Shown one piece after another: positions 45,935 through 56,132 of a stretch of DNA of 64,000 bases. How positions within the stretch are numbered: the first letter of the stretch is position 1; each line of letters begins with the position of its first letter. The position numbers and the translations under genes were made by a program. The notes below the pieces were generated by a model. That model was not told the DNA's origin and made no database searches. It worked only from the letters and a program-made list of their open reading frames with translations. The DNA comes from Peribacillus butanolivorans (lineage in GTDB: Bacteria > Bacillota > Bacilli > Bacillales > DSM-1321): assembly GCF_001273755.1 (NCBI RefSeq), contig NZ_LGYA01000001.1, forward strand, positions 1,428,512-1,492,511. Reading direction: 5' to 3'.

Positions 45935-47257
45935 ATGAAAAATAAAAAGTTAAGGGCATTTCTTTATTTGACCATTATTTTATTAATACTATTTATTCTT
46001 CTAAACATGTTTTCTACTTATTTAAGTATTAAAAATTCTGTTCAGAAATCTGTTGCGAATCAAAACTTGGTAGCTGCTAAGTCTATTGCAGACTCAATGG
46101 ATATAGAGGCGTATAAACGTTTCCTCAATAACCCAGTAAAGAGCCAAGAATATACGGATATAGAAACCTACTTAGAGGATGCACGGGAAAAAATTGGGGC
46201 TTTGTATGTATATACCCTGATGGTGGATAATCCGAAAGTATCGAGAGCTATGATTACCGGGTTTTCTAAAGATTCTAAAAAGGAATTTCCTATTGGAGGG
46301 GTGTGCACGGTTCCTAAAAAGCAGGTCAAACAAGCCTATGAAGGAAAAAGCTTTATTACTGGAATACTAGAGGATCCAGTATATGGCGAATATTTGACTG
46401 TAGGGGTGCCAATAAAAGATCATGAAGGTGCCATTATTGGTTTTTTAGGTATTGATGTGAGTGCAGAGGATATTAATACAATAAACGGAAAGGTATTAAA
46501 AAGCAGTATTGCCATCCTCGTTTATAATGGGGGCTTTGTTATTATGCTGTTAGTTACCTTTTTTGTGATTCAAAAATGGTATCAAAAAGAATTGAAACGG
46601 GAAGTGGGGGATACTGAGGATACGTATCAATCAGAATTTCAATCACTTATCGCTTCTGTCCGCTCATTAAGACATGATTTTTCAAATCATATTCAAGTTA
46701 TACATGGACTTCTCAAGCTTGGTGAAAATGGTAAAGCATTAGATTATTCAACCGGTCTCTCAAAAGAAGTGCAATCGATTGAATCGATGAAATTGGATGT
46801 GAATCATCCTGGCTTATCTGTACTTTTAGAGACGAAAAAGCTCTCAGCCCAGAATTATAACATCGATATTACACTTGATGTTTCTCCTAACTCTTTCAAC
46901 ATGGTCAAAACAATTGACTTGATTAAAATGTTATCGAATGTAATCGACAATGCTATTGAGGCAACGACTGAATTACCTGAGCAAGAACGCCGAATGAATA
47001 TAATCTGTAAAGCTAACGAAGAAAAGTATACGTTTGAGGTTACCAATACCGGACCAATGATTTCTACTATAGATCGGGAAAATATTTTTGTCAGCGGCTT
47101 TTCTACCAAAAAATCACAAAAGGGGAAGGTTAGAGGACAAGGCCTGTTTATCGTAAAAGACTTAGTTAACAGGTATGATGGTGACATTACCGTAAAGTCT
47201 AATGAGACAGGAACCACCGTTACGATGATGATACCTGTATATGGAAGAATGAGCTAG
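45935..47257 (+). CDS. Orphan sensor histidine kinase with Cache-like sensor
   Basis: 440 residues. TM1 at about 8-30, an extracellular Cache-like domain (about 35-180, GVPIKDHEGAIIGFLGIDV near its end), TM2 at about 190-213. The dimerisation helix SLRHDFSNHIQVIHGLLKL carries the phospho-acceptor His, as in DcuS/CitA- and AgrC-like kinases. The ATPase shows NVIDNAIEA and GQGLFIVKDLV. No response regulator or transporter gene is adjacent, so the partner is unknown. The ribosome-binding site is weak. Confidence 0.85.
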   Translation: MKNKKLRAFLYLTIILLILFILLNMFSTYLSIKNSVQKSVANQNLVAAKSIADSMDIEAYKRFLNNPVKSQEYTDIETYLEDAREKIGALYVYTLMVDNPKVSRAMITGFSKDSKKEFPIGGVCTVPKKQVKQAYEGKSFITGILEDPVYGEYLTVGVPIKDHEGAIIGFLGIDVSAEDINTINGKVLKSSIAILVYNGGFVIMLLVTFFVIQKWYQKELKREVGDTEDTYQSEFQSLIASVRSLRHDFSNHIQVIHGLLKLGENGKALDYSTGLSKEVQSIESMKLDVNHPGLSVLLETKKLSAQNYNIDITLDVSPNSFNMVKTIDLIKMLSNVIDNAIEATTELPEQERRMNIICKANEEKYTFEVTNTGPMISTIDRENIFVSGFSTKKSQKGKVRGQGLFIVKDLVNRYDGDITVKSNETGTTVTMMIPVYGRMS

Positions 47258-47674
47258 TTCCTTTTGTAATAGAGAATTTAATGATAGGAAAGTAAATAGA
47301 CCGGTTTGATACGGTCTATTTTTCTTTTTTTATTATTGAATGCATTACATACAGATTTAGGTGGTTAATAATATGGTTTGTCTCTTATTTAATCTCTCAA
47401 GTTTCATTCCCTTATTCATAATTATTTTAAGTATCCCATTCATTCAGAACCTTCTTTTAGTACCTTCTTTTAGTACCTTTAATAACTATTTTGCTAGGAG
47501 CCTTGATACGAATGGCCTTACGAAAGATTACTTATGAAAAATACAGTCATCCGATAAGCGGGCATCATCAGTAACCTTTCCGAATGGATTGGTAAATTAC
47601 GAAACACATTACTATAGAAGAAACTATATTTTTTACAATAGAGGTCTGTTTTACTTTGAAGTCAAGATGGCCGG
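47258..47674. other. Gap after the orphan kinase
   Basis: Contains a terminator at 47294-47330 and a 54-codon hydrophobic open frame at 47373-47537 of doubtful reality, with a 13-bp tandem duplication (CCTTCTTTTAGTA twice near 47451). Confidence 0.5.
47294..47330 (+). terminator. Terminator of the orphan kinase gene
   Basis: AAATAGACCG / CGGTCTATTT followed by TTCTTTTTT. Confidence 0.85.
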
Positions 47675-47929
47675 TCAAGCAAGTTTGAATATATATTTCT
47701 TTTCGCCATTACTTTCAACGGGAATGAAAACCTTATGTTGTTTGTTCGAAAGTTTTTTAAGTGTTTGATATAAATATTTTTTTGTTGTGCATATTCCTTG
47801 AGCCATTTGATGTAAAGAACGCTGAACAACACCCTCCCAGTCGATATGTAATAGCGAATATAAGCAAGTATCGAATTCAGTAGAGGATACATTACGTAAT
47901 AGATAATGGTATGTTTCTTCATAAATCAT
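47675..47929 (-). CDS. Small winged-helix-like hypothetical protein
   Basis: 84 residues starting MIYEETYHYLLRNVSS, with AAAAGGAGT about 8 bases upstream. The middle (SLHQMAQGICTTKKYLYQTLKKL) reads like a helix-turn-helix and recognition helix, and KVFIPVESNGEKKYIFK like a wing. Possibly a small DNA-binding regulator. A second overlapping frame on the same strand has no comparable start signal. Confidence 0.55.
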   Translation of the reverse strand: MIYEETYHYLLRNVSSTEFDTCLYSLLHIDWEGVVQRSLHQMAQGICTTKKYLYQTLKKLSNKQHKVFIPVESNGEKKYIFKLA

Positions 47930-48188
47930 TTTTCTCGACTCCTTTTAGGGTGGGTAGTCATCTTTTCTCCAGAGAGAAAAGCACCTTTATCGTCTAAATA
48001 AACCTTTTAATGAAAAAAGTAGCATCACTTAAAAAAATATTAATCACCTTGTTTTAGTGAATATTATTCAAGGTGGTTTCGGTAGAAGATGTGAATAAAC
48101 TAATAGCTTTTGGACATAATGGATAGATGTTTGGCTGCTTTCCCCGAGATTATGATAAGATAGGGAAAAATCATATAAGGCAGTGAGA

Positions 48189-49175
48189 ATGTTGAAACAA
48201 CAAAAAAGAAAACTTCTCGTTATCATCGGACCGACTGCTGTTGGTAAGACGAAAATGAGCATTGAGTTGGCTAAACAATTTAATGGTGAAATTATCAGCG
48301 GAGATTCCATGCAGGTTTATAAAGGGATGGATATAGGGACTGCGAAAATCAAGAGAGAAGAAACAGAGGGAATTCCTCATTATTTGCTTGATATTAAGGA
48401 ACCGGATGAACCATTTAGCGCGGCTGAGTTCCAGGAGCGTGCTAATGCATGTATCGAGGATATCCAAAACAGAGGAAAACTCCCTATTATCGTCGGTGGT
48501 ACAGGTCTATACATACAATCGGTCATTTATGATTATCAATTTTCAGAAGCGCCATCTGATCCTAGTTACAGGGGTATGTTGGAAAAACAAGTTAAGGAAT
48601 TAGGAATCGATCCTGTTTTTGAACAATTACGGAGTGTTGACCCAGAAAGTGCAAATCGTATTCATCCTAATAATGTAAGAAGGGTAATCAGAGCACTTGA
48701 GATTTTTCATTGTACAGGAAAAACGATGAGTGAGCAGTTGGATGAACAGCCGACAGAAATGAAATATGATACGTGCATCATTGGTTTGACAATGGATCGG
48801 GAAAAATTATATCAGCGTATTGATCAGCGCGTCGACGGGATGATAGAAGAAGGGCTGATTCAAGAGGTTCAGTCATTTTATGAACAAGGTTTGAGGGATT
48901 GCCAATCAATACAGGCTATTGGCTATAAAGAGATCTATGATTTTATTGATGAAAGAGCATCATTAGAGGAAGCAATAGAGGCTTTAAAGCAAAATTCTCG
49001 CCGATATGCTAAAAGGCAATTGACTTGGTTCCGGAATAAAATGGATGTAATTTGGTTTGATATGACCAATCTAGAAGATTTTTCAAAAAAAATACATGAA
49101 ATATCTGGGTTTATAGCAGGAAAGCTTTTCAATAAAGGCGAATACATAAATTTAGAGAGAAAAGAGGAGGACTAA
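48189..49175 (+). CDS. miaA: tRNA dimethylallyltransferase
   Basis: About 328 residues. The P-loop is VIIGPTAVGKTKMS, followed by GEIISGDSMQVYKGMDIGTAKI, VGGTGLYIQSVIYD and RRYAKRQLTWFRNK. It transfers a dimethylallyl group to A37 of tRNAs, giving i6A, which MiaB (7.0 kb) then methylthiolates. ATG at 48189 has proper spacing from AAGGCAGTGAG; GTG at 48183 is too close. hfq follows after 3 bases. Confidence 0.95.
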   Translation: MLKQQKRKLLVIIGPTAVGKTKMSIELAKQFNGEIISGDSMQVYKGMDIGTAKIKREETEGIPHYLLDIKEPDEPFSAAEFQERANACIEDIQNRGKLPIIVGGTGLYIQSVIYDYQFSEAPSDPSYRGMLEKQVKELGIDPVFEQLRSVDPESANRIHPNNVRRVIRALEIFHCTGKTMSEQLDEQPTEMKYDTCIIGLTMDREKLYQRIDQRVDGMIEEGLIQEVQSFYEQGLRDCQSIQAIGYKEIYDFIDERASLEEAIEALKQNSRRYAKRQLTWFRNKMDVIWFDMTNLEDFSKKIHEISGFIAGKLFNKGEYINLERKEED

Positions 49176-49178
49176 TAC

Positions 49179-49412
49179 ATGAAACAATCAGTAAATATTC
49201 AAGATCAGTTTCTTAACCAATTACGAAAAGATGGTACGTATGTGACGGTATTTTTATTAAACGGTTTCCAAATTAGAGGACAGGTTAAAGGGTTCGATAA
49301 TTTTACCGTTTTATTTGAATCAGAGGGCAAGCAGCAATTAGTCTATAAACATGCGATTTCTACATTCGCTCCACAACGTAATGTCCAAATTGATTACGAA
49401 GTGAAGGAATAA
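49179..49412 (+). CDS. hfq: RNA-binding protein Hfq
   Basis: 77 residues, full-length for a Bacillus Hfq. Sm1 ([22 protein letters not shown]) and the Sm2 segment YKHAISTF are intact. It forms a hexameric RNA chaperone. Downstream of miaA as in most bacteria; GAGGAGGAC precedes the ATG. Confidence 0.96.
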   Translation: MKQSVNIQDQFLNQLRKDGTYVTVFLLNGFQIRGQVKGFDNFTVLFESEGKQQLVYKHAISTFAPQRNVQIDYEVKE

Positions 49413-49830
49413 TCATATAAATGGATCAAAAAGACAGGCTTCGCTTATAGCGACCTGTTTTTTTTTTTTTTTGAGCCTACTCTTGTATCTTTTTCAAGGA
49501 TTCGATTATTTTACGCACACGTTTTGAATATATATTAAGGGACGGATTATTTTCCGGGAAAGCGCAGGAAATGACATTTTCAAAAAAAGAATTGATGAAA
49601 TGGAGATAAAATTGTCGTATTTATATTCTAGAGGTGAGAATCCTGTTTAATTAAGTCGCCGTTTGAAGAGGAAATTAGCTAATTATTCAAAAAGCTTAGG
49701 AAATCATGAAAAGTAATAAGGGAATTTCCCGATTGGTTTAGTTTAAAGGCTGTGCTCATTACGGCATATAGCCATCATAAATCGAATGAAAATTGTGGCG
49801 TCAGGGGTCCAAGATGGAGAGGTGAATGCA
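49413..49830. other. Gap between hfq and spoVK
   Basis: Contains the hfq terminator. B. subtilis spoVK is transcribed in the mother cell, but no sigma-E or sigma-K promoter could be placed with confidence here. Confidence 0.5.
49432..49472 (+). terminator. Terminator of miaA-hfq
   Basis: ACAGGCTTCGCT pairs approximately with AGCGACCTGT, followed by a run of 15 T. Confidence 0.85.
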
Positions 49831-50793
49831 TTGGAACAACCGATCCGTATGAAAAATAACGGGCAAATCAACATTGTGTTTAATGCGGAAAATAGAAAAG
49901 CGCTACAAAAGGATCTGCCGATAAAGGAAAAAGAAATTTTGGTGCAAGAAATTCCCCACCAGCATGTAGCATTAAAGGAAATTGAAGATGAATTAAAAGC
50001 GCTAGTTGGCATGGAAGAAATGAAACGGATGATAAAAGAAATATATGCCTGGATCTACATCAACAAGCAGCGGGAAACAAGAGGGCTGAAGACTGGTCGT
50101 CAAGCGCTCCATATGATGTTTAAAGGAAATCCTGGAACAGGGAAGACCACGGTTGCACGTTTAATTGGAAAGTTGTTTCAAAAAATGAATGTACTCTCGA
50201 AGGGGCATTTAATTGAAGCGGAGAGGGCAGATTTGGTCGGAGAATATATTGGTCATACGGCCCAAAAAACGCGTGATTTAATTAAAAAGGCCATTGGCGG
50301 GATATTATTTATTGATGAAGCCTATTCCTTGGGGAGAGGAGGCGAAAAGGACTTTGGCAAAGAAGCCATAGATACGCTCGTGAAACATATGGAGGACCGA
50401 CAACATGAATTCATTTTAATTCTTGCAGGATACTCACGAGAAATGGATTATTTTCTCAGTCTAAATCCAGGCCTTCATTCCAGGTTCCCGCTTGTTGTCG
50501 ATTTTCCAGATTATACGATTGATCAGTTGATGGAAATATCTGATCGAATGCTTCAGGAACGTGAATATATTATGAACCGGGATGCTGAGAGAAAATTAAA
50601 AGATCATTTAATCATATTACGTTCGTTTCGCGGACCTATATCGTTTTCTAACGGCCGCTATATCCGAAATGTTCTTGAAAAGTCGATTAGGGCGCAGGCA
50701 ATGCGGCTATTAATAGAAGATTCGTTTGAAAAAGTCGATTTACTCACTTTAACCAGCCAAGATTTAATTTTTGAGGATGATGAGAAAGAATGA
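49831..50793 (+). CDS. spoVK: Stage V sporulation protein K (AAA ATPase)
   Basis: 320 residues from a TTG at 49831 (GAGAGGTG 6 bases upstream; B. subtilis SpoVK 322). An in-frame ATG at 49786 would add 15 residues not seen in the family. Walker A GNPGTGKTTVARL, Walker B GILFIDEAYSLGRGG, sensor LILAGYSREMD. It is a CbxX/CfqX-type mother-cell ATPase required for spore maturation. Confidence 0.94.
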   Translation: MEQPIRMKNNGQINIVFNAENRKALQKDLPIKEKEILVQEIPHQHVALKEIEDELKALVGMEEMKRMIKEIYAWIYINKQRETRGLKTGRQALHMMFKGNPGTGKTTVARLIGKLFQKMNVLSKGHLIEAERADLVGEYIGHTAQKTRDLIKKAIGGILFIDEAYSLGRGGEKDFGKEAIDTLVKHMEDRQHEFILILAGYSREMDYFLSLNPGLHSRFPLVVDFPDYTIDQLMEISDRMLQEREYIMNRDAERKLKDHLIILRSFRGPISFSNGRYIRNVLEKSIRAQAMRLLIEDSFEKVDLLTLTSQDLIFEDDEKE

Positions 50794-50796
50794 CAA

Positions 50797-50829
50797 ACGA
50801 AAGCCCACCAAAAATGGCGGGCTTTCGGA
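50797..50829. terminator. Bidirectional terminator between spoVK and the TRIC gene
   Basis: CGAAAGCCCACC / GGCGGGCTTTCG (one mismatch) shared by two convergent genes. Confidence 0.75.
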
Positions 50830-50830
50830 T

Positions 50831-51439
50831 TTATGTTTTTGGTACCCATTTTTTATTAGGAAGGTGCCAATTATATGTGTAGGAAAGGACGCGCAATAAA
50901 GTGATAGCGGTAAAGAGTGTATATAGCTGCCATGACTGAGATAAGACTCCGCTGCCTAACGCTAAGCCTGCAATGATGGCCCAGACTGCGTAGATTTCTT
51001 TTCTAAAGACTAATGGTTTTCTTCCGGCCAGCACGTCACGGACTACCCCGCCACCGCATCCGGTTAACGCAGCTGAAACAATAATGGCGCTTATGGGATG
51101 ATTCAGTTCAACCGCATACATGGCCCCTTGTATAGCAAATGCAGAAAGACCAATCGCATCACTTAAGTTCCCCCATCTGTCCCAATGCTTTGATAGAATG
51201 GTAGGAAAAACAAAAACGATGGTGATAGATACTAATGCAATGATAAAATAGAAACTTTGATCCCATAATGTTGATACAGGTACACCAATCAATAAATTTC
51301 GGATTGCTCCTCCACCAAAAGCGGTTACGATTCCTAAAATATAAACGCCTAAAATATCATACTCTTCTTCCATGGCAATAATGGTCCCGCTTATGGCAAA
51401 TGCAATTGTACCTATGAGGCTTAATACTTCCCATGTCAT
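50831..51439 (-). CDS. TRIC (UPF0126) family cation channel protein
   Basis: 202 residues with seven hydrophobic segments in two repeats. The duplicated glycine motifs are FGGGAIRNLLIG and CGGGVVRDVLAG. Prokaryotic TRIC channels conduct monovalent cations; B. subtilis YvgT belongs here. It is on the opposite strand between spoVK and hflX, a position not seen in B. subtilis, so it may be an insertion into the conserved block. Confidence 0.88.
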   Translation of the reverse strand: MTWEVLSLIGTIAFAISGTIIAMEEEYDILGVYILGIVTAFGGGAIRNLLIGVPVSTLWDQSFYFIIALVSITIVFVFPTILSKHWDRWGNLSDAIGLSAFAIQGAMYAVELNHPISAIIVSAALTGCGGGVVRDVLAGRKPLVFRKEIYAVWAIIAGLALGSGVLSQSWQLYTLFTAITLLRVLSYTYNWHLPNKKWVPKT

Positions 51440-51606
51440 ATGTTTTTCCCTCTATGTCTTTTCAATTTGATGTTAAAGTCAAATTTGATTTTAGCATGTT
51501 ATCGAATAATTTAAAATGGTTAAAATCTTTGTTTTTACGAAAGTTTTATAAGTTTAATTTTTTTTGTTATGATTAACTGAAATCTTTCATAAAGGTGGTG
51601 CGCGAT

Positions 51607-52860
51607 TTGGATGAATCAATGAAGGAAACGGCTGTATTAATAGGATGCCAAACAACAGAGGCTAACGAGCGTTTTGAATATTCGTTGGATGAGCTGGCTT
51701 CGTTAGCGAAGACGGCGAATGGCGAGGTGCTAATGACAATCACTCAGAAAAGGGAAAGGGTTGATCCGTCTACATATATAGGTAAAGGAAAAGTGGAGGA
51801 ACTTCAGAATTTAGAAGAAGAGTTGGAGCCGGATCTATTTATCTTTAATGATGAATTATCTCCAAGTCAGATTCGTAATCTTTCTAAATATTTGCAAGCA
51901 AGGATCATAGATCGGACACAGCTTATTTTAGATATTTTTGCTCAGCGAGCGCGCTCAAGAGAAGGGAAGCTGCAGGTTGAACTGGCTCAGCTCCAATATT
52001 TATTGCCGCGTTTGGTGGGGCAGGGTACGGCAATGTCCAGGCTAGGAGGCGGAATCGGCACAAGAGGACCTGGAGAAACGAAGTTAGAAAGCGACCGCCG
52101 CCACATTCGTGGGAAAATTGATGAAATCAAACAACAATTAAGCGGGATAGTTAAGCATCGTGAACGGTATCGCGACAGAAGGAAACGAAATAAAACCTTT
52201 CAAATTGCCCTGGTCGGATACACGAATGCGGGTAAATCAACGCTGTTCAACCGTTTAACTGAGGCAGATTCTTTCGAGGAGAACCAGTTGTTTGCTACAC
52301 TTGATCCGATGACTCGAAAAGCCATTCTTCCTAGCGGATTTACCGTGCTACTGACGGATACTGTTGGCTTTATACAAGATTTGCCGACTTCTTTAATCGC
52401 AGCATTTCGCTCGACACTCGAAGAAGTGAAGGAAGCTGATTTATTGCTCCACGTTGTCGATTCCTCAAGTTCGGATTACTTTAATCACGAGAAAACGGTA
52501 CACGATTTGCTAAATGACTTAGAAGTCCCTTCCATTCCACAGCTAACGTTGTATAATAAGAAAGATAGGATTCACACTGACTTTGTAAGGTCATCTAGTA
52601 ATGCTTCATTATTAATAAGTGCCTATGATCATTCAGACCTGAATCAAATCATGGAAGAAATTGAAAAGTACGTGATTGATGAAATGATCCCGTATAATGT
52701 TTTCCTGCCTTCAAGTGAGGGTAAACTATTATCACAGCTGAAAAATGAAACCATATTGCGCACTCTCTCCTTTAATGAAGAATCGGAAAGATATGAATGC
52801 AAAGGTTTTTGTCTAGCTGATCATCCATTAACCGGCCAGCTAGAGAAATATTCATTATAA
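51607..52860 (+). CDS. hflX: GTPase HflX
   Basis: 417 residues from a TTG at 51607 (AAAGGTGG 8-9 bases upstream; a GTG at 51595 lies inside that site). The N-terminal domain has [11 protein letters not shown] and [31 protein letters not shown] leads into the G domain ([27 protein letters not shown]). HflX splits or rescues ribosomes under stress. It is followed 12 bases later by ynbB, as in B. subtilis. Confidence 0.94.
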   Translation: MDESMKETAVLIGCQTTEANERFEYSLDELASLAKTANGEVLMTITQKRERVDPSTYIGKGKVEELQNLEEELEPDLFIFNDELSPSQIRNLSKYLQARIIDRTQLILDIFAQRARSREGKLQVELAQLQYLLPRLVGQGTAMSRLGGGIGTRGPGETKLESDRRHIRGKIDEIKQQLSGIVKHRERYRDRRKRNKTFQIALVGYTNAGKSTLFNRLTEADSFEENQLFATLDPMTRKAILPSGFTVLLTDTVGFIQDLPTSLIAAFRSTLEEVKEADLLLHVVDSSSSDYFNHEKTVHDLLNDLEVPSIPQLTLYNKKDRIHTDFVRSSSNASLLISAYDHSDLNQIMEEIEKYVIDEMIPYNVFLPSSEGKLLSQLKNETILRTLSFNEESERYECKGFCLADHPLTGQLEKYSL

Positions 52861-52872
52861 AGGAGAATTTAG

Positions 52873-54141
52873 ATGTATCAGCAGTTAACACATGGAGAAG
52901 TGTTAAAAAACATTGCCCAGGAAGTAGAAGCAATGATTTCTCCGTTACATAAACAAGTTGATGAACGAATTGAAGAAAATCAATTTCGTGTATTACAAAG
53001 TTATCAAGCACATCGAGTGAGTGATTCTCATTTCATCCCTACGACAGGGTACGGATATGATGATATCGGCCGCGACACTCTTGAATTGATTTATGCCGAT
53101 GTCTTTGGTGCAGAAGCGGGATTGGTGCGTTCACAAATAATATCGGGTACACATGCGATTTCAACTGCTTTGTTCGGCATATTACGTCCAGGGGATGAAT
53201 TGCTGTACATAACTGGAAAGCCATATGATACATTGGAAGAGATTGTCGGTATCCGAGGCTCGGGTATCGGATCTTTGCGTGATTTTCAAATTAGTTATAA
53301 GGCTGTTCCGTTATCGGGATATGGAACAGTTGATTTTGAAGCCGTTAAACAGGCAATTCAACCGAATACGAAAATGATCGGAATCCAACGCTCAAAAGGG
53401 TATGCTACACGTCCTTCCTTTACGATTGATGAAATTAAAGAGATGATTTCTTTCGTTAAAGAGATAAACCCAGAAATTGTCGTGTTCGTAGACAATTGTT
53501 ATGGGGAGTTTGTTGAAACTCAAGAGCCGTGTCATGTAGGGGCAGATTTAATGGCTGGTTCTCTCATTAAAAACCCAGGTGGCGGAATAGTAAAGACAGG
53601 TGGATACATTGTCGGTAAAAAAGAATTGATCGAAGCTTGCTCTTATCGTTTAACATCACCAGGAATTGGTGCGGAAGCTGGTGCCTCGCTTTATAGTTTG
53701 CAGGAAATGTATCAAGGATTCTTTCTTGCGCCCCACGTCGTTGGACAAGCCGTTAAAGGTGCCATGTTCACTGCTGCCTTTTTGGAAAAAATCGGTATGA
53801 ATACGTATCCTAGATGGGATGCGAAACGCACCGATTTAATTCAATCTGTCCAATTTGATGACCGGGATAAAATGGTTGCCTTTTGTCAGGCCATTCAATA
53901 TGCATCGCCAATCAATTCGCATGTGACACCCTATCCTGCATATATGCCTGGCTATGAAGACGATGTGATCATGGCAGCAGGAACCTTTATTCAGGGAGCA
54001 AGCATTGAATTGACAGCAGATGGTCCGACAAGAGCTCCTTATGTCGCCTATGTTCAAGGTGGATTAACATATGCTCATGTTAAAATCGCCGTGTTGACTG
54101 CTGTGAATTCTTTAATGGATAAAAAACTGATCCAATTGTAA
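52873..54141 (+). CDS. ynbB: PLP-dependent YnbB (methionine gamma-lyase/aluminium-resistance family)
   Basis: 422 residues of the aluminium-resistance/Cys-Met metabolism PLP family. RVSDSHFIPTTGYGYDD is the conserved N-terminal block, VFVDNCYGEFVE holds the cofactor Asp, and the PLP Lys lies in GSLIKNPGGGI. The physiological reaction is unknown. AAAGGAG precedes the ATG; co-transcribed with hflX. Confidence 0.93.
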   Translation: MYQQLTHGEVLKNIAQEVEAMISPLHKQVDERIEENQFRVLQSYQAHRVSDSHFIPTTGYGYDDIGRDTLELIYADVFGAEAGLVRSQIISGTHAISTALFGILRPGDELLYITGKPYDTLEEIVGIRGSGIGSLRDFQISYKAVPLSGYGTVDFEAVKQAIQPNTKMIGIQRSKGYATRPSFTIDEIKEMISFVKEINPEIVVFVDNCYGEFVETQEPCHVGADLMAGSLIKNPGGGIVKTGGYIVGKKELIEACSYRLTSPGIGAEAGASLYSLQEMYQGFFLAPHVVGQAVKGAMFTAAFLEKIGMNTYPRWDAKRTDLIQSVQFDDRDKMVAFCQAIQYASPINSHVTPYPAYMPGYEDDVIMAAGTFIQGASIELTADGPTRAPYVAYVQGGLTYAHVKIAVLTAVNSLMDKKLIQL

Positions 54142-54264
54142 TAAGAATACTAGCTGAATTTTTCCAGTTTTCGTTTCAGAATCCAGTTTAACTGGATTCA
54201 CAGAAAAAATAATAGTCATAATATTTGATAAGTTACAAATCATTTTGCTTTTCTAAAAAAATCA

Positions 54265-54281
54265 TGTCATAAAATGTAACA
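54265..54281. promoter_or_regulatory. GlnR/TnrA box 1
   Basis: TGTCA-N7-TAACA fits the consensus TGTNA-N7-TNACA exactly. Confidence 0.8.
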
Positions 54282-54286
54282 TCATC

Positions 54287-54315
54287 TTGACAAGTTTAAT
54301 AACATATAATATGAT
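54287..54315 (+). promoter_or_regulatory. Promoter of glnRA
   Basis: TTGACA, a 17-base spacer, then TATGAT, 30 bases before the glnR start. Confidence 0.8.
54288..54304. promoter_or_regulatory. GlnR/TnrA box 2
   Basis: TGACA-N7-TAACA matches at 9 of 10 fixed positions and overlaps the -35 box. Its centre is 23 bases from box 1, the two-site layout known from B. subtilis glnRA. Confidence 0.7.
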
Positions 54316-54346
54316 TATATCAGATAAAAAAAGGAGGATGCTAAGA

Positions 54347-54751
54347 ATGAGTGGCAACAACATTCGGCGTTCGATGCCTCTTTTTTCCATCGGAATTGTG
54401 ATGCAGCTAACTGAATTGTCTGCGCGTCAAATTCGATACTACGAAGAGCATCAACTAATTACTCCTATGAGAACAGATGGAAATCGTCGGGTTTTTTCTT
54501 TAAACGATATTGATCGACTACTTGAGATTAAAGACTTAATCGAACAAGGAGTCAATCTGGCCGGCATAAAAAAAATTTTCACTGTAAAGGAACAGAACTT
54601 ACCTAAGACTCAAGATTTAGAACAAGCGGAAAAGATAAGACAGGACCTTAGTGACGAGGAGCTTCGTAAGCTTCTACGTGCTGAGCTATTACAAGGCAGT
54701 AAGCATCGAACATCTCTTCGACAAGGGGATATGTCCCGTTTTTTCCAATAA
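54347..54751 (+). CDS. glnR: MerR-family nitrogen regulator GlnR
   Basis: 134 residues (B. subtilis 135). Winged helix: [20 protein letters not shown] followed by [27 protein letters not shown]. The C-terminal tail, which senses feedback-inhibited glutamine synthetase, is present ([14 protein letters not shown]). GGAGGATGCTAAG precedes the ATG at 54347; the frame upstream to 54287 overlaps the promoter. It represses its own operon through the boxes at 54265 and 54288. Confidence 0.96.
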   Translation: MSGNNIRRSMPLFSIGIVMQLTELSARQIRYYEEHQLITPMRTDGNRRVFSLNDIDRLLEIKDLIEQGVNLAGIKKIFTVKEQNLPKTQDLEQAEKIRQDLSDEELRKLLRAELLQGSKHRTSLRQGDMSRFFQ

Positions 54752-54791
54752 AAAATATGATTTATGAATTATTATTTAGGGGGAATTAAAA

Positions 54792-56126
54792 TTGGCAAAG
54801 TTCACACGTGAAGACATCACTCGTTTAGCAAAAGAAGAAAATGTTAAGTACATCCGTTTACAGTTTACTGACATTTTAGGAACGATTAAAAACGTTGAAA
54901 TCCCAGTTAGTCAATTAGAAAAAGCTCTTGATAACAAAATGATGTTTGACGGATCTTCTATTGAAGGCTTCGTACGTATCGAAGAATCTGATATGTACCT
55001 ATATCCTGATTTAAATACATGGGTTATTTTCCCTTGGACTTCTGAAAAAGGTAAAGTTGCTCGTCTAATTTGTGATATTTATAATACGGATGGAGCACCT
55101 TTTGATGGAGATCCTCGTACTAACTTAAAACGTGTCCTTGCAGAAGCAAGAGAAATGGGCTTCACTGATTTTAATCTTGGACCTGAACCAGAATTCTTCT
55201 TATTCAAACTAGATGCAGCTGGAGAGCCAACTCTAGAATTGAATGATAAAGGCGGATACTTTGACCTTGCACCTACTGACCTAGGAGAAAACTGCCGTCG
55301 CGATATCGTTCTTGAACTTGAAGAAATGGGATTTGAAATTGAAGCATCTCACCATGAAGTAGCTCCAGGACAACACGAAATTGACTTTAAATATGCAGAT
55401 GCAATTTCAGCATGTGATAACATCCAAACTTTCAAATTGGTCGTTAAAACGATTGCCCGTAAACATGGTTTACACGCAACATTCATGCCTAAACCATTGT
55501 TCGGTGTTAATGGATCAGGTATGCACTGTAACGTTTCTTTATTCAAAGGAAGCCAAAATGCCTTTTACGATACAGAAGGAAAATTAGAACTAAGTAAAAC
55601 AGCAGAGCAATTTATCGCAGGTATCATTAAGCATGCTCCTAGCTTCACAGCGGTAACAAACCCAACTGTTAACTCATACAAACGTCTAGTGCCTGGTTAC
55701 GAAGCTCCTTGTTATGTTGCTTGGTCTGCTAAAAACCGTAGCCCATTAATTCGTATCCCAGCTTCACGCGGTGTTAGTACTCGTGTTGAGGTACGTAGTG
55801 TCGACCCAGCAGCCAATCCATACTTGGCACTTGCTGTAATATTGAAAGCTGGTCTTGACGGTATCAAAAACAACCTAACTCCTCCAGCTCCAGTTGACCG
55901 TAACATTTATGTAATGAATAAAGAAGAACGTGAAGAAGTAGGAATCGTAGATCTACCAGCTACTTTATATGCTGCATTGGAAACATTAAAATCCAATGAA
56001 ATCATCAAAGAAGCTCTTGGTGATCACTTGCTTGAACACTTCATCGAAGCAAAAGAAATTGAGTGGGATATGTTCCGCACACAAGTTCACCCATGGGAAC
56101 GCGAACAATATATGTCTACTTATTAA
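54792..56126 (+). CDS. glnA: Glutamine synthetase type I
   Basis: 444 residues, short Bacillus-type GSI without adenylylation insert. [16 protein letters not shown], the metal/ATP region [30 protein letters not shown], and [11 protein letters not shown] are intact. A TTG start follows GGGGG by about 8 bases. It condenses glutamate and ammonia; the feedback-inhibited enzyme activates GlnR. The second gene of glnRA. Confidence 0.97.
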   Translation: MAKFTREDITRLAKEENVKYIRLQFTDILGTIKNVEIPVSQLEKALDNKMMFDGSSIEGFVRIEESDMYLYPDLNTWVIFPWTSEKGKVARLICDIYNTDGAPFDGDPRTNLKRVLAEAREMGFTDFNLGPEPEFFLFKLDAAGEPTLELNDKGGYFDLAPTDLGENCRRDIVLELEEMGFEIEASHHEVAPGQHEIDFKYADAISACDNIQTFKLVVKTIARKHGLHATFMPKPLFGVNGSGMHCNVSLFKGSQNAFYDTEGKLELSKTAEQFIAGIIKHAPSFTAVTNPTVNSYKRLVPGYEAPCYVAWSAKNRSPLIRIPASRGVSTRVEVRSVDPAANPYLALAVILKAGLDGIKNNLTPPAPVDRNIYVMNKEEREEVGIVDLPATLYAALETLKSNEIIKEALGDHLLEHFIEAKEIEWDMFRTQVHPWEREQYMSTY

Positions 56127-56132
56127 TAGCTT

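Noticed and set aside
47373..47537. 54-codon hydrophobic frame downstream of the orphan kinase
   Set aside because: No ribosome-binding site and a 13-bp tandem duplication inside; more likely debris.
47662..47922. Second minus-strand frame overlapping the small winged-helix-like gene
   Set aside because: It shares the region with a frame that has a much better ribosome-binding site and more protein-like composition.
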